A DNA stretch of 64,000 nucleotides from Bacillota bacterium (lineage in GTDB: Bacteria; Bacillota; Clostridia; Lachnospirales; Lachnospiraceae), in NCBI GenBank assembly GCA_023437715.1, contig JAEZFK010000083.1:91453-155452 (forward strand). Direction: 5' to 3'. The position numbers and the translations under genes were made by a program. Shown here in pieces: positions 15,785 to 24,657 of the stretch. A model generated the notes under the pieces. The model was not told the DNA's origin, did not search any database, and saw only the letters and a list, made by a program, of their open reading frames with translations. Every line of letters starts with the position of its first letter. Positions within the stretch are counted from its first letter, which is position 1.

Positions 15785-16801
15785 ATGGAAAAACGGTTTA
15801 AGGTTTCTTATTTCTTCAATTTCCTTGGCGTTCTGGCAGTTTTTCTTCTGCTTGTCCTGGTTTTTGAGAACAATGTTTTCGGCATGTCCACCCAATATAT
15901 TAAAGGAATCAGCACCACCGCCTGCTATACGATCATTATGGTGGCTTCCCTAAATCTGGTGGTGGGCTGTATGGGTGAATTTTCCCTCGGCCATGCAGGG
16001 TTTGTATCCGTGGGGGCTTATGCCTCAGCCATTGTGTCCAATGGACTTGCGGGAAAGGGACTGCCGGATATTGCCTTATTCCTGATCGCTCTTCTTGCGG
16101 GAGGAATTGCAGCCGGTATGACGGGAGTTCTGGTTGGGATTCCGGCCCTTCGTTTAAGAGGGGATTATCTTGCAATTGTGACCATTGCCTTTGCTGAGAT
16201 TATCCGGGTTCTTTTCTGCAATCTTTCCATTACCGGCGGAGGAAAAACCATGAGCGGTATTTTAAAGCTTTCCAACTTCTACTGGAGCTTCTGGATCATG
16301 GTGATCTGCGTCACCGTCATGTGCATGTATGTGCGCAGCCGTTTTGGCAGAACGGTGAAAGCCATTCGGGAAGATTACATAGCGGCGTCCGCATCAGGAA
16401 TCAATGTGACTTATTATAAAGTGCTTACCTTTACCATAGCCGCATTCTTCGCAGGAATCGGCGGAGGAGTCTATGCCCATTACATGACGGCCATGATTCC
16501 TACGAATTTTAACTTCATGTATTCTGCAGAGCTTCTTTCCGAGGTAATCATCGGGGGAATCGGCTCCATTACCGGCTCCATTATCGGCGCGGCTTTCCTT
16601 TCTTCCCTGCCGGAAATGATGCGCCAGTTCTCTCAGTACCGCATGCTGGCATACTCTGTGGTATTGGTACTTGTCATGATCTTTAAACCGGGAGGCATCT
16701 TCGGGGCATGGGAGTTTTCCCTCATTCGTGTATATGAACGGCTGGCAGGAAAAAAAGACGGATGGAAAAAGAACCGGAAAAAAACGGAAGGAGGTGTGTA
16801 A
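15785..16801 (+). CDS. ABC transporter permease, LivM-like
   Basis: 338 residues. LivM signature: ASLNLVVGCMGEFSLGHAGF in helix 2-3, ALRLRGDYLAIVTIAFAEII, and the inner loop RSRFGRTVKAIREDYIAASA. The C-terminus is unusually lysine-rich (KKDGWKKNRKKTEGG), typical of a cytoplasmic tail. RBS AAGGGGGTG overlaps the previous stop by a few bases. Second permease of the importer. Confidence 0.92.
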   Translation: MEKRFKVSYFFNFLGVLAVFLLLVLVFENNVFGMSTQYIKGISTTACYTIIMVASLNLVVGCMGEFSLGHAGFVSVGAYASAIVSNGLAGKGLPDIALFLIALLAGGIAAGMTGVLVGIPALRLRGDYLAIVTIAFAEIIRVLFCNLSITGGGKTMSGILKLSNFYWSFWIMVICVTVMCMYVRSRFGRTVKAIREDYIAASASGINVTYYKVLTFTIAAFFAGIGGGVYAHYMTAMIPTNFNFMYSAELLSEVIIGGIGSITGSIIGAAFLSSLPEMMRQFSQYRMLAYSVVLVLVMIFKPGGIFGAWEFSLIRVYERLAGKKDGWKKNRKKTEGGV

Positions 16802-16803
16802 AT

Positions 16804-17610
16804 ATGGCAGAGACGAAAAAGTCTATGCCGGTATTAAAGGCACAAAATTTGGGAATCCAGTTCGGCGGTTTAAAGGCGGTGGACAGCTTTAATATGGAAA
16901 TCGGAGAATCGGAGCTGGTAGGGCTGATCGGGCCAAACGGTGCGGGAAAAACCACGGTGTTCAATCTGATCACCGGCGTTTATAAGCCTACGGAAGGATC
17001 TTTTTACTTAAACGGTCAGCGCATGAATGGAAAAAAGACCTATCAGATCGTTGAAGCAGGAATTGCAAGAACATTTCAGAATATCCGGTTATTTAAAAAA
17101 ATGACTGTAATTGACAATGTAAAGGCAGCCATGAGCGCCAAGCTTTCCTATAACTTATTCCATGCTGTTTTTCGTACGCCGGCTTACTGGAAGCAGGAAG
17201 AGGAGCTGACAAAAAGAGCCGTGGAACTGCTTGAGATCGTGCATTTAAAGGGAAAAGAAGATTATGAAGCAGGAAATCTTCCCTATGGAGAGCAGCGGCG
17301 TCTGGAAATAGCCAGGGCTCTGGCTACGGATATGAAGCTCCTTCTTCTTGATGAACCTGCGGCAGGGATGAATCCTACGGAAACGGAAGAGCTTTTGGAA
17401 ATTATCAACTACATCCGGGATAAATTCAGGATTTCCGTGCTTCTCATTGAACATGACATGAGTCTGGTCATGAAGATCTGTGAGCGGATTCAAGTCCTGG
17501 ATTTCGGCACCACCATTGCTGCCGGAACTCCGGAGGAGATCGCCAATCATCCAAAGGTCATTGAAGCCTATCTGGGAAAAGACGATGAGGAGGTAGAGGA
17601 AGATGCTTAA
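16804..17610 (+). CDS. ABC transporter ATPase, LivG-like
   Basis: 268 residues. Start at 16804 is set by the RBS AAGGAGG; the longer frame from 16762 overlaps livM. Walker A GPNGAGKTT, Q-loop ARTFQNIRLFKKMT, signature LPYGEQRRLEIARALA (YGEQ in place of SGGQ, usual for LivG), Walker B LLLDEPAAGMNP and switch His in IEHDM. Energises the importer with LivF. Confidence 0.93.
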   Translation: MAETKKSMPVLKAQNLGIQFGGLKAVDSFNMEIGESELVGLIGPNGAGKTTVFNLITGVYKPTEGSFYLNGQRMNGKKTYQIVEAGIARTFQNIRLFKKMTVIDNVKAAMSAKLSYNLFHAVFRTPAYWKQEEELTKRAVELLEIVHLKGKEDYEAGNLPYGEQRRLEIARALATDMKLLLLDEPAAGMNPTETEELLEIINYIRDKFRISVLLIEHDMSLVMKICERIQVLDFGTTIAAGTPEEIANHPKVIEAYLGKDDEEVEEDA

Positions 17611-18301
17611 GGTAAAGGATCTGGCAGTATCTTACGGAGCCATTGAAGCCATTCACGGCGTATCCTTGGAGGTCCATGACGGAGAAATCGTTTCCCTCAT
17701 CGGAGCCAACGGAGCGGGGAAGACCACCATCTTAAGAACCATTTCAGGTCTTAAAAAGGCTGACAAGGGAGAAATCAGCTTTGACGGAGCTGATTTGATT
17801 AAAACAGAACCCAGCAAGATCATCAATTTAAAGCTGGCACATGTGCCGGAAGGGCGCCATATTTTTTCCCAGATGACAGTAGAAGAAAATCTGGAAATGG
17901 GAGCTTTTACCGATGGAAAAGACATGGCAGCCAATATGGCAGATGTATTTGAACGCTTTTCCCGTTTGAAAGAGCGGAAAAAACAGCTGGCAGGAACCTT
18001 GTCCGGCGGAGAGCAGCAGATGCTTGCCGTAGGCCGGGCCTTAATGGCAAAACCCAAAATGATCCTGATGGATGAACCGTCTATGGGACTTTCTCCATTG
18101 CTGGTAAAGGAGATATTCTCTATTATCAGAGAGGTGAACAAAAAGGGAATTACCATTTTACTGGTGGAGCAGAATGCAAAAATGGCATTATCTGTATCAA
18201 ACAGGGCATATGTCATGGAAACAGGAAAAATCACCATTGAAGGCAGTGCCGGAGATTTACTGAAGGATGACAGGGTAAAGAAAGCATATCTTGGACAATA
18301 G
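17603..18301 (+). CDS. ABC transporter ATPase, LivF-like
   Basis: 232 residues, overlapping livG by 8 bp. Walker A GANGAGKTT, signature LSGGEQQMLAVGRAL, Walker B MILMDEPSMGLSP, switch region LLVEQNA. Second ATPase of the importer. Length and motifs are standard. Confidence 0.93.
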   Translation: MLKVKDLAVSYGAIEAIHGVSLEVHDGEIVSLIGANGAGKTTILRTISGLKKADKGEISFDGADLIKTEPSKIINLKLAHVPEGRHIFSQMTVEENLEMGAFTDGKDMAANMADVFERFSRLKERKKQLAGTLSGGEQQMLAVGRALMAKPKMILMDEPSMGLSPLLVKEIFSIIREVNKKGITILLVEQNAKMALSVSNRAYVMETGKITIEGSAGDLLKDDRVKKAYLGQ

Positions 18302-18313
18302 AGGGGTAGGACT

Positions 18314-18976
18314 ATGGATGAGAATAAAAAGTATTTTGCCATTGCCATTACCCGTACCTGCGGGAGCGGAGGCGGAAGCTATATCGGGAAGAAACTGGCG
18401 GCTGATTACGGGATCGATGTATATGACAGAAAGCTGCTGAGCCTGGCATCGGAAGACAGCGGGATCAATGAGGCCATATTTGCAAATGCAGATGAAAACA
18501 CGAAAAAGACCTTTTTATACCGCGCCTCAAAAAGAGTCTATAACGGTGAAGTCATTCCAAAGGAAAGCGGCAATTTTTTATCGGATCAGAATCTTTTCAA
18601 TTATCAGGCAAAGGTTTTGCAGGAGCTTCTTCATCATGAATCCTATGTCTGCATCGGCCGGGCGGCGGATTTTGTCTTAAAGGATGAACCAAATGTAGTG
18701 TCCGTATATCTGGATGCTCCCTATGAATTCCGCTTGAAAAGAGAGATGGAGCGGCAGGGAATATCCCAGCTGGAGGCTGCAAAGTATATAGACAGACTGG
18801 ATAAATACAGGAATTCCTATTACGTGTACCATACCGGAAGACCGTGGAAGAATCCCGAAAATTATGATCTTTGCCTGGATACGGAAAGTCTGGGGCTGGA
18901 TCATTGTGTGGAATTAATAAAGAAATACGTGGAGCTGAAATTTGGGATCAGCGCCAGGGAAAAGGAGATATTATGA
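18314..18976 (+). CDS. Cytidylate kinase-like family protein
   Basis: 220 residues. The N-terminus ITRTCGSGGGSYIGKKLAADY replaces a classical P-loop with the glycine-rich loop of the cytidylate-kinase-like family (Pfam Cytidylate_kin2). VYDRKLLSLAS, YVCIGRAADFVL and VSVYLDAPYEFRLKR follow, as in relatives. True Cmk is a separate, differently sized housekeeping enzyme, so the substrate here is unknown. It sits 12 bp after livF and overlaps the aminotransferase start (ATGA), so it is firmly within the operon; a regulatory or kinase role for the pathway is possible. Confidence 0.85.
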   Translation: MDENKKYFAIAITRTCGSGGGSYIGKKLAADYGIDVYDRKLLSLASEDSGINEAIFANADENTKKTFLYRASKRVYNGEVIPKESGNFLSDQNLFNYQAKVLQELLHHESYVCIGRAADFVLKDEPNVVSVYLDAPYEFRLKREMERQGISQLEAAKYIDRLDKYRNSYYVYHTGRPWKNPENYDLCLDTESLGLDHCVELIKKYVELKFGISAREKEIL

Positions 18977-19830
18977 AAGAGCTTGCTTATTATGATGGAA
19001 GGATCGGAACCCCTGAGGAACTTATGGTTCCCTTTCAGGACCGGGTGCACTTTTTTGGAGATGGAGTTTATGATGCCACCGTTGGGGGGAATCACAGGGT
19101 ATATCTTTTAAAGGATCATCTGGACCGTTTTTATTCCAGTGCCAGAGCCCTGGATATTAAGATTCCCATGGAAAAGGAGGAGCTTGGAAATCTTTTAACT
19201 GAGCTTCTTTCCATGGTGGATGGGGACACTCATTTTGTGTACTGGCAGGTGACAAGAGGGACTGCCCCCAGGGATCATATCTATGATGAGGCAATGCTTG
19301 GAAAGCTGTGGGTCATGATAAGACCGAATAAGCTGAAAGATCCGAACGTGCCCATTCGCCTCATAACAAGGGAAGATACCAGGTTTTTCCACTGCAATAT
19401 CAAGACCTTAAATCTTCTCCCGTCTGTGATGGCCTCTCAGGAAGCTTTAAAAGCAGGAGCAACGGAAACTGTTTTACACAGAGGGGATGTGGTTACGGAA
19501 TGCGCCCACAGCAATGTTTCCATTTTAAAAAGCGGAACCCTTCTTTCCCATCCCAATGATAATCTGATTCTTCGGGGGATCGCAAAGACCCATATGATTC
19601 AGGCCTGCTACAGGCTTGGGATCCAGGTGCTGGAGCGGGCCTTTACCCTGGAAGAACTGATGGCTGCCGACGAGGTCATCGTGACCTCTTCTTCCAATTT
19701 CTGCCTTCATGCAGACTCCATTGACGGAACGCCTGTGGGAGGAAAAGATCCGGAAACCTTAAAGAAGATTCAGGATGCTGTTTTGGAAGAATACTTGGAG
19801 TATACAGGCAGAAAGAGCATATTTGATTAG
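18973..19830 (+). CDS. Class IV aminotransferase, D-amino-acid transaminase-like
   Basis: 285 residues from ATG 18973 (RBS AAGGAG, ATGA overlap with the preceding stop). Fold type IV PLP enzyme: VHFFGDGVYD, catalytic Lys144 in the block CNIKTLNLLPSV, and YWQVTRGTAPRDH, both hallmarks of D-alanine/D-amino-acid aminotransferase rather than branched-chain transaminase. It would interconvert D-amino acids and 2-oxoacids, using or producing D-glutamate. Its place before the D-glutamate-cyclase-like gene fits that product. Confidence 0.85.
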   Translation: MKELAYYDGRIGTPEELMVPFQDRVHFFGDGVYDATVGGNHRVYLLKDHLDRFYSSARALDIKIPMEKEELGNLLTELLSMVDGDTHFVYWQVTRGTAPRDHIYDEAMLGKLWVMIRPNKLKDPNVPIRLITREDTRFFHCNIKTLNLLPSVMASQEALKAGATETVLHRGDVVTECAHSNVSILKSGTLLSHPNDNLILRGIAKTHMIQACYRLGIQVLERAFTLEELMAADEVIVTSSSNFCLHADSIDGTPVGGKDPETLKKIQDAVLEEYLEYTGRKSIFD

Positions 19831-19836
19831 GAGTGA

Positions 19837-20928
19837 ATGATGGACAGAGGCGGACTGGAAAAGAGAAATGTGGGAGAAAACCTGGATGCTCTTATGAATT
19901 TGGATCCAAGAGGCTATGGGGTGTGCCGGATTCTTTATGCCGGGAGCCGGGAACAGATGGGGGAGCCTCTCACCATGAGAGCGGCCGAAAAGCTGTGTGA
20001 AACGGTAAAGGAAAATGATCTGGTTTATATTCTGACAGGATTTGTACTGCTGCCTCATAAGAAGCCGGAGATGGATGGAATGGTCAGCTCCATGCTTCTG
20101 GCACGGGCACTGGTTATGGCTTTTGGTGCAAAGCCTGTCATCATCTGCCCGGAGGACTGTGTAAAATCCGTAAAAAAGTGTGCCGGTGTGGTAGGCCTTC
20201 ATATTTACCAGGATATTGGGGCTGTGAGGGAGCTTCCTCTCAGCATGGGAGTGATAGCCTTTACAAAAAATCCGGACAGGGCGGAACTTGAAGCAGAAGA
20301 GCTGATAAAGGAAGGGCTTCCCGGGGCAGTAATTTCTGTGGAGGCCCCAGGTTCTAATGAAAACGGTGTTTACCACAATGCAGCCGGAAACAATGTAACG
20401 GAGCTGGAAGCGAAAACAGATGTGCTGTGGGAAATACTTCGGAAAAGGGGAGTCTTAAATATTGCCATCGGTGATCTGGGTAATGAGATCGGTATGGGAG
20501 CCATTGCAGACCATATTAAAAAGTACATACCTTTTACTGCTTCCGGAGAATGCGTGTGTGGCTGCGGAGGCGGAATTCTGGCTGCCAGCAAAGCGGACCA
20601 TGTGATCACGGCAACCTGCTCTGACTGGGGCTGCTATGGCCTGATTGCGGCACTGGCTTACTTAAAGCGGGACATGGAAATTCTCCACCGGGAAGAAATG
20701 GAAGCAGAGCTGATGAGAGTGGCGTCAAGAACCGGACTGATTGATATGACCGGATCTCTCATTCCTGGAATTGACGGGTTCAACACCCGTCTGAATACGG
20801 GAATTGTCAGCCTGATGCGCCAGTGTACGGCTTATGCGGTGCGGTATTCCCATAATTCCGATCACTGGTTTGGCTCTGTACTGGAAAAAGGTTTTTTTGA
20901 TGAAGGAGACAGGTCATGGTTCAAATAA
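19837..20928 (+). CDS. DUF4392 protein, D-glutamate cyclase C-terminal-domain homologue
   Basis: 363 residues (ATG 19837 or 19840; RBS TTAGGAG). It corresponds to the DUF4392 domain, the C-terminal half of mammalian DGLUCY, which converts D-glutamate to 5-oxo-D-proline. Key segments: SVEAPGSNENGVYHNAAG (168-185), IAIGDLGNEIGMGAI (209-223, normally GDGGNEIGMG), and a cysteine-rich ECVCGCGGG followed by ATCSDWGCYGL. It overlaps pxpB by 13 bp. The other DGLUCY half (DUF1445) is three genes downstream. Function as a cyclase is inferred from homology and context. Confidence 0.8.
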   Translation: MMDRGGLEKRNVGENLDALMNLDPRGYGVCRILYAGSREQMGEPLTMRAAEKLCETVKENDLVYILTGFVLLPHKKPEMDGMVSSMLLARALVMAFGAKPVIICPEDCVKSVKKCAGVVGLHIYQDIGAVRELPLSMGVIAFTKNPDRAELEAEELIKEGLPGAVISVEAPGSNENGVYHNAAGNNVTELEAKTDVLWEILRKRGVLNIAIGDLGNEIGMGAIADHIKKYIPFTASGECVCGCGGGILAASKADHVITATCSDWGCYGLIAALAYLKRDMEILHREEMEAELMRVASRTGLIDMTGSLIPGIDGFNTRLNTGIVSLMRQCTAYAVRYSHNSDHWFGSVLEKGFFDEGDRSWFK

Positions 20929-21605
20929 AGGCTGTAGGTGACTGCGGTGTTCTGGCAAAGCTGGGTGATTCCATCAATGAGACGGTAAATTCAAAGGTAA
21001 TGGAATTAAACCGGAAAATCAATGAGCTTTCGCCCCAGGGGATTCTTGAGACAGTGCCTGCTTTTTGCTCGGTTCTTGTTTTTTATGATCCTCTGAAAAC
21101 GGATTTTGACGCTGTATCAAAGCTTCTTTTTCAGCTGTCGGAAGCTCTGGAGAGCAAAGCAGGGACAGAGGGAAAGCTGGTGGAAATTCCGGTCTGCTAC
21201 GGAGGAAGCTTCGGACCGGATATTTCCTTTGTCGCGGCCCATGGAAACATCACAGAGGAAGAGGTGATCCGGATTCACTCCGGCAGGGATTACCGCATTT
21301 ATATGCTGGGCTTTCTTCCGGGCTTCCCCTATCTTGGCGGAATGGATGAACGCATTGTTACTCCCCGGTTAAAGACGCCCAGAACCCGGATTCCGGCGGG
21401 AAGCGTGGGAATCGGAGGAGAGCAGACGGGAATCTATCCCCTTGATTCTCCGGGAGGCTGGCAATTGATCGGGCGTACGCCTTACCGCCTTTTTAAACCG
21501 GAGCAGGCGGGAAGACCTCTTTATGAAGCCGGGGATTCCATTCGCTTTGTGCCCATCAGCCAGGAGGAATTTGAAGAAATAAGCAGAAAACAGGAAAAGG
21601 GGTGA
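20916..21605 (+). CDS. pxpB: 5-oxoprolinase subunit PxpB (KipI family)
   Basis: 229 residues. The KipI/AHS1 core is clear: GRDYRIYMLGFLPGFPYLGG, TPRLKTPRTRIPAGSVGIGG and YPLDSPGGWQLIGRTP. With PxpA and PxpC it forms the ATP-dependent prokaryotic 5-oxoprolinase that opens 5-oxoproline to glutamate. The start at 20916 overlaps the DUF4392 gene and has the RBS GAAGGAG. Confidence 0.92.
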   Translation: MVQIKAVGDCGVLAKLGDSINETVNSKVMELNRKINELSPQGILETVPAFCSVLVFYDPLKTDFDAVSKLLFQLSEALESKAGTEGKLVEIPVCYGGSFGPDISFVAAHGNITEEEVIRIHSGRDYRIYMLGFLPGFPYLGGMDERIVTPRLKTPRTRIPAGSVGIGGEQTGIYPLDSPGGWQLIGRTPYRLFKPEQAGRPLYEAGDSIRFVPISQEEFEEISRKQEKG

Positions 21606-21609
21606 CGGA

Positions 21610-22638
21610 ATGGGATTAGAAATCTTGCGTCCGGGAGCCTTATCCACGGTTCAGGATAAAGGGAGAAGAGGCTTTTTAAGACAGGGCTTCCAGGAAAGCG
21701 GAGCCTGTGACAAGTATTCCATGAAGCTTGCCAACCTTCTGGCCGGAAACCTTGAAGAACCGGAAACCGCGGCAGTTATTGAATTTACATTAAAAGGCGG
21801 TGAAATCCGTTTCACCTCTGATGAGATCATTGCCCTTGCCGGCGGGGATATGAAGCCCTGTATAAACGGAATCCCGGTCCCTATGTTCTCCCCGATTCTG
21901 GTTCGTGCAGAAGATATTCTGACCATGGACTTTGCGGTATCAGGTCTCAGGACCTACCTGGCAGTCTTCGGAGGAATTCAGGTCCCTGCCGTCATGGGAA
22001 GCCGTTCCACCAATTTAAAATGCCGCCTGGGAGGCTTAGGGGGAAGGGCGCTCCTGGAAGGGGATTGTCTGGAGTCGGGAAAAAGCCGGGGGGAGTTCAA
22101 AAAAATTAGTAGGAAATTAAGAGGAAATGAGAAGCAGGCAGCCCTGGGAGAGGGTGAATCATGGCTGTGCCGTTCGTCAACGCCTTACCGCTTTTATGGA
22201 AATGACCGTATGGTTCTTTTGCGTGCCGTAATGGGACCTCAGGAAGAGGCCTTTACAAAGCAGGGACTTGACACCCTGGTCCGGAGTCCTTTCCAGTTAA
22301 GCAGGGACTGCGACCGCATGGCCTGCAGGCTGGAGGGAGAGCCCATAGAAATGAAGAATGGGGCTGATATCATATCCGATGGGATTGCAGAAGGCTCGGT
22401 TCAGATTTCATCTGACCGGCTTCCCATGGTTTTGATGGCAGACCATCAGACAACCGGGGGATATGCAAAAATCGCCACGGTGATCAGCACGGATATCCCT
22501 GCACTGGCTCAGTTAAAGCCGGGAGAATGGGCAGCATTCCAATACGTGACCCCAGACGAGGCCGTGGCAATTTGCCGGAGGGAGAATGAAAAGCTGAGTA
22601 AATTAAAGGAACGGCTTATGAATGCTGTTTACCGGTAA
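21610..22638 (+). CDS. pxpC: 5-oxoprolinase subunit PxpC (KipA family)
   Basis: 342 residues. The AHS2/KipA domain starts LRPGALSTVQDKGRRGFLRQG; YLAVFGGIQVP, MGSRSTNLKCRLGGLGGRAL and the late SDRLPMVLMADHQTTGGYAK block are typical. Partner of PxpB; 4 bp after it, same operon. Length normal. Confidence 0.92.
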   Translation: MGLEILRPGALSTVQDKGRRGFLRQGFQESGACDKYSMKLANLLAGNLEEPETAAVIEFTLKGGEIRFTSDEIIALAGGDMKPCINGIPVPMFSPILVRAEDILTMDFAVSGLRTYLAVFGGIQVPAVMGSRSTNLKCRLGGLGGRALLEGDCLESGKSRGEFKKISRKLRGNEKQAALGEGESWLCRSSTPYRFYGNDRMVLLRAVMGPQEEAFTKQGLDTLVRSPFQLSRDCDRMACRLEGEPIEMKNGADIISDGIAEGSVQISSDRLPMVLMADHQTTGGYAKIATVISTDIPALAQLKPGEWAAFQYVTPDEAVAICRRENEKLSKLKERLMNAVYR

Positions 22639-22669
22639 GCTGCCATAAGACAGGAAAGAAGGAAATAAT

Positions 22670-23479
22670 ATGGGACTTGAGTACATGGACAGGAAACCAA
22701 ATGAAGTCCGCCGTCTGATCAGGCAGGGCGTGATCCAGGGGCCGACCACCGGAATGTGCGGCGGTTATGCCCAGGGAAATCTTGTGATTCTTCCTGAAGA
22801 GCTGGCCTGGGATTTTCTTTTATTCTGCCAGAGGAATCCGAAAGCCTGCCCTCTCTTAGAGGTATCAGATGCAGGAGGCAGGAGCTTTCCCCTGACAGCA
22901 GAGGGGAGTGATATCACAAGGGATATCCCCAGATACCGGCTTTATGAACATGGCGTGTGCACCGGTGAATACACTGATGTATCAGAATTGTTTGAAGAGT
23001 ATCAAAGAACCAGGGGAAGACTGGTGAGCTTTCTCATTGGCTGCAGTTTTTCTTTTGAAACAGCACTTTTGGAGGCGGGAATACCGGTGAGACAGATTGA
23101 AGAGGGAGTTAATGTTCCCATGTTCCATACCAACATTCCCTGCACACCGGCAGGGGGGTTTTCCGGCACCATGGTGGTAAGCATGAGGCCCATTCCCCAC
23201 CGTCAGGTTCCCGGGGCTGTTGCCATTACAGCCTCCATGCCAAGAGTTCATGGGGCGCCTGTTCACATCGGTTATCCCGAAGTCCTCGGTATAAAAGATA
23301 TTAATAAACCGGATTTCGGAGATCCGGTGACCATATATGACGGGGAGGTGCCTGTTTTCTGGCCCTGCGGGGTAACCCCACAGGCAGTGGTCATGAACAG
23401 CAGGCCGTCTTTTGCTATCACTCATTCTCCGGGACACATGTTTATTACGGATTTGAAAAATGCGGAATTAAAAAATTAG
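22670..23479 (+). CDS. DUF1445 putative hydro-lyase, D-glutamate cyclase N-terminal-domain homologue
   Basis: 269 residues. Conserved DUF1445 start: QGPTTGMCGGYAQGNLVILP, then FCQRNPKACPLLEV; later blocks NIPCTPAGGFSGTMVVSMRP and FAITHSPGHMFITD. B. subtilis YcsI (near pxpABC) and the N-terminal half of mammalian DGLUCY belong here. Together with the DUF4392 protein it gives a split version of DGLUCY within one operon. Whether either half alone is catalytic is not known from sequence. Confidence 0.85.
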   Translation: MGLEYMDRKPNEVRRLIRQGVIQGPTTGMCGGYAQGNLVILPEELAWDFLLFCQRNPKACPLLEVSDAGGRSFPLTAEGSDITRDIPRYRLYEHGVCTGEYTDVSELFEEYQRTRGRLVSFLIGCSFSFETALLEAGIPVRQIEEGVNVPMFHTNIPCTPAGGFSGTMVVSMRPIPHRQVPGAVAITASMPRVHGAPVHIGYPEVLGIKDINKPDFGDPVTIYDGEVPVFWPCGVTPQAVVMNSRPSFAITHSPGHMFITDLKNAELKN

Positions 23480-23489
23480 AGGTGAGAAT

Positions 23490-24245
23490 ATGCCGTTTAT
23501 CGATTTGAATTGCGATTTGGGAGAAAGCTTTGGCGCGTATAAAATGGGGATGGATGAAGAGTTGCTGCCCTATGTGACATCAGCCAACATTGCCTGCGGC
23601 TTCCATGGAGGAGATCCGCTGGTAATGGAAAAGACAGTGGCTTTATGTAAAAAGTACGGAGTGAGGCCAGGGGCCCACCCGGGATTTCCTGATCTGGCGG
23701 GGTTCGGAAGGAGAAACATGAGTCTTTCCCCAAAGGAAGTAAAGGCCAGTGTCATGTATCAGATCGGCGCCTTAAAGGCTTTTTGCAGCGGAGCAGGAAT
23801 CAGGCTCTGCCATTTAAAGCCTCACGGAGCCCTGTACAATATGGCCGCAAAGGATTACGAGCTGGCAAAGGCCATTTGCCAGGCAGTAAAAGAAGCGGAT
23901 GACAGTCTTATCCTTTTGGCTCTCAGCGGCAGTGAAATGCTCCGGGCTGCAAAAGATACGGGATTGTCTGCTGCCAGTGAGGTATTTGCAGACCGTGCCT
24001 ATCAAAAGGACGGAAGTCTGGTTCCGCGGAACCGGGAAGGTGCGTTAATTGAAGATGAGGATCTGGCGGTGAGGCGGGTGATCCGAATGGCAAAGGAAGG
24101 GGTTGTGGAAGCCATTGATGGAAGTACCATTTCCATTGAGGCCGATTCTGTCTGCGTTCACGGAGATGGGGTAAAGGCTTTGGAATTTGTGAAAAAGATA
24201 AGGGAAGGACTTTTGAAAGCGGGGGTTGAAGTAAAGGGTTTTTGA
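23490..24245 (+). CDS. pxpA: 5-oxoprolinase subunit PxpA (LamB/YcsF family)
   Basis: 251 residues. IDLNCDLGESFGAYKMG, ANIACGFHGGDP, GAHPGFPDLAGFGRR and LKPHGALYN are the hallmark blocks of PxpA. It completes 5-oxoprolinase with PxpB and PxpC. RBS GAGGTGAG 5 bp before ATG. It is the last gene of the operon; no clear terminator follows, and the glycine-cleavage promoter starts 77 bp later. Confidence 0.93.
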   Translation: MPFIDLNCDLGESFGAYKMGMDEELLPYVTSANIACGFHGGDPLVMEKTVALCKKYGVRPGAHPGFPDLAGFGRRNMSLSPKEVKASVMYQIGALKAFCSGAGIRLCHLKPHGALYNMAAKDYELAKAICQAVKEADDSLILLALSGSEMLRAAKDTGLSAASEVFADRAYQKDGSLVPRNREGALIEDEDLAVRRVIRMAKEGVVEAIDGSTISIEADSVCVHGDGVKALEFVKKIREGLLKAGVEVKGF

Positions 24246-24321
24246 AAAAAACGAAATAAGGAATGATATTTGTATATTATGCATATGAAATTGAGGAGAA
24301 AAAGTAAAAATTAATAAAATA

Positions 24322-24350
24322 TTGACATATAACCTTTCCTATGGTAAGTT
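24322..24350 (+). promoter_or_regulatory. Promoter of the glycine cleavage operon
   Basis: TTGACA (24322-24327), 17-bp spacer, TAAGTT (24345-24350). The start would fall just before the riboswitch. Confidence 0.6.
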
Positions 24351-24384
24351 AAACGTAAACAAGGCGAATTTAATAGCGGATGAT

Positions 24385-24522
24385 GAATGCGAGAGAGAGC
24401 ACAATACTGTGCCGCCGAAGGGGAAAGCAGAAACTCTCAGGCAAAAGGATCGGATTCGGACGTAACTCTGGAGAACATTTATGTACCGACGAAGTCAATC
24501 TTTCAGGTAAAAGGACAGAGGC
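24385..24522 (+). ncRNA. Tandem glycine riboswitch
   Basis: Two consecutive aptamers. The first has GCGAGAGAG, GCCGAAGGGG, CTCTCAGGCAAAAGGAT and GGACGTAACTCTGGAG; the second has ACCGACGAAG, TCTTTCAGGTAAAAGGACAG. These are the conserved glycine-aptamer core and linker features. It lies directly upstream of gcvT and ends at a terminator, so glycine binding should permit read-through into the cleavage genes (known behaviour of the class). Confidence 0.93.
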
Positions 24523-24565
24523 AGACAGGGATATCTTATGCGGATATTCCTATCTGCCTTTTTTT
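24520..24565 (+). terminator. Riboswitch expression-platform terminator
   Basis: GGCAGACAGGGATATC pairs with GGATATTCCTATCTGCC, followed by TTTTTTTT. The 5' arm overlaps the end of the second aptamer (ACAGAGGCAG), as expected for a glycine-on switch. Confidence 0.88.
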
Positions 24566-24657
24566 CGTATATCCGGAAATTCCTTTGAAATCATTTCCCC
24601 GGTATATGAAAACGCCCCGTTGCGAATAAACGGAATAAATTTAAGGAGGATTAAGAT

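Noticed and set aside
19759..20376. 205-residue minus-strand open frame antisense to the DUF4392 gene
   Set aside because: No domain, no RBS, and opposite to a well-supported operon.
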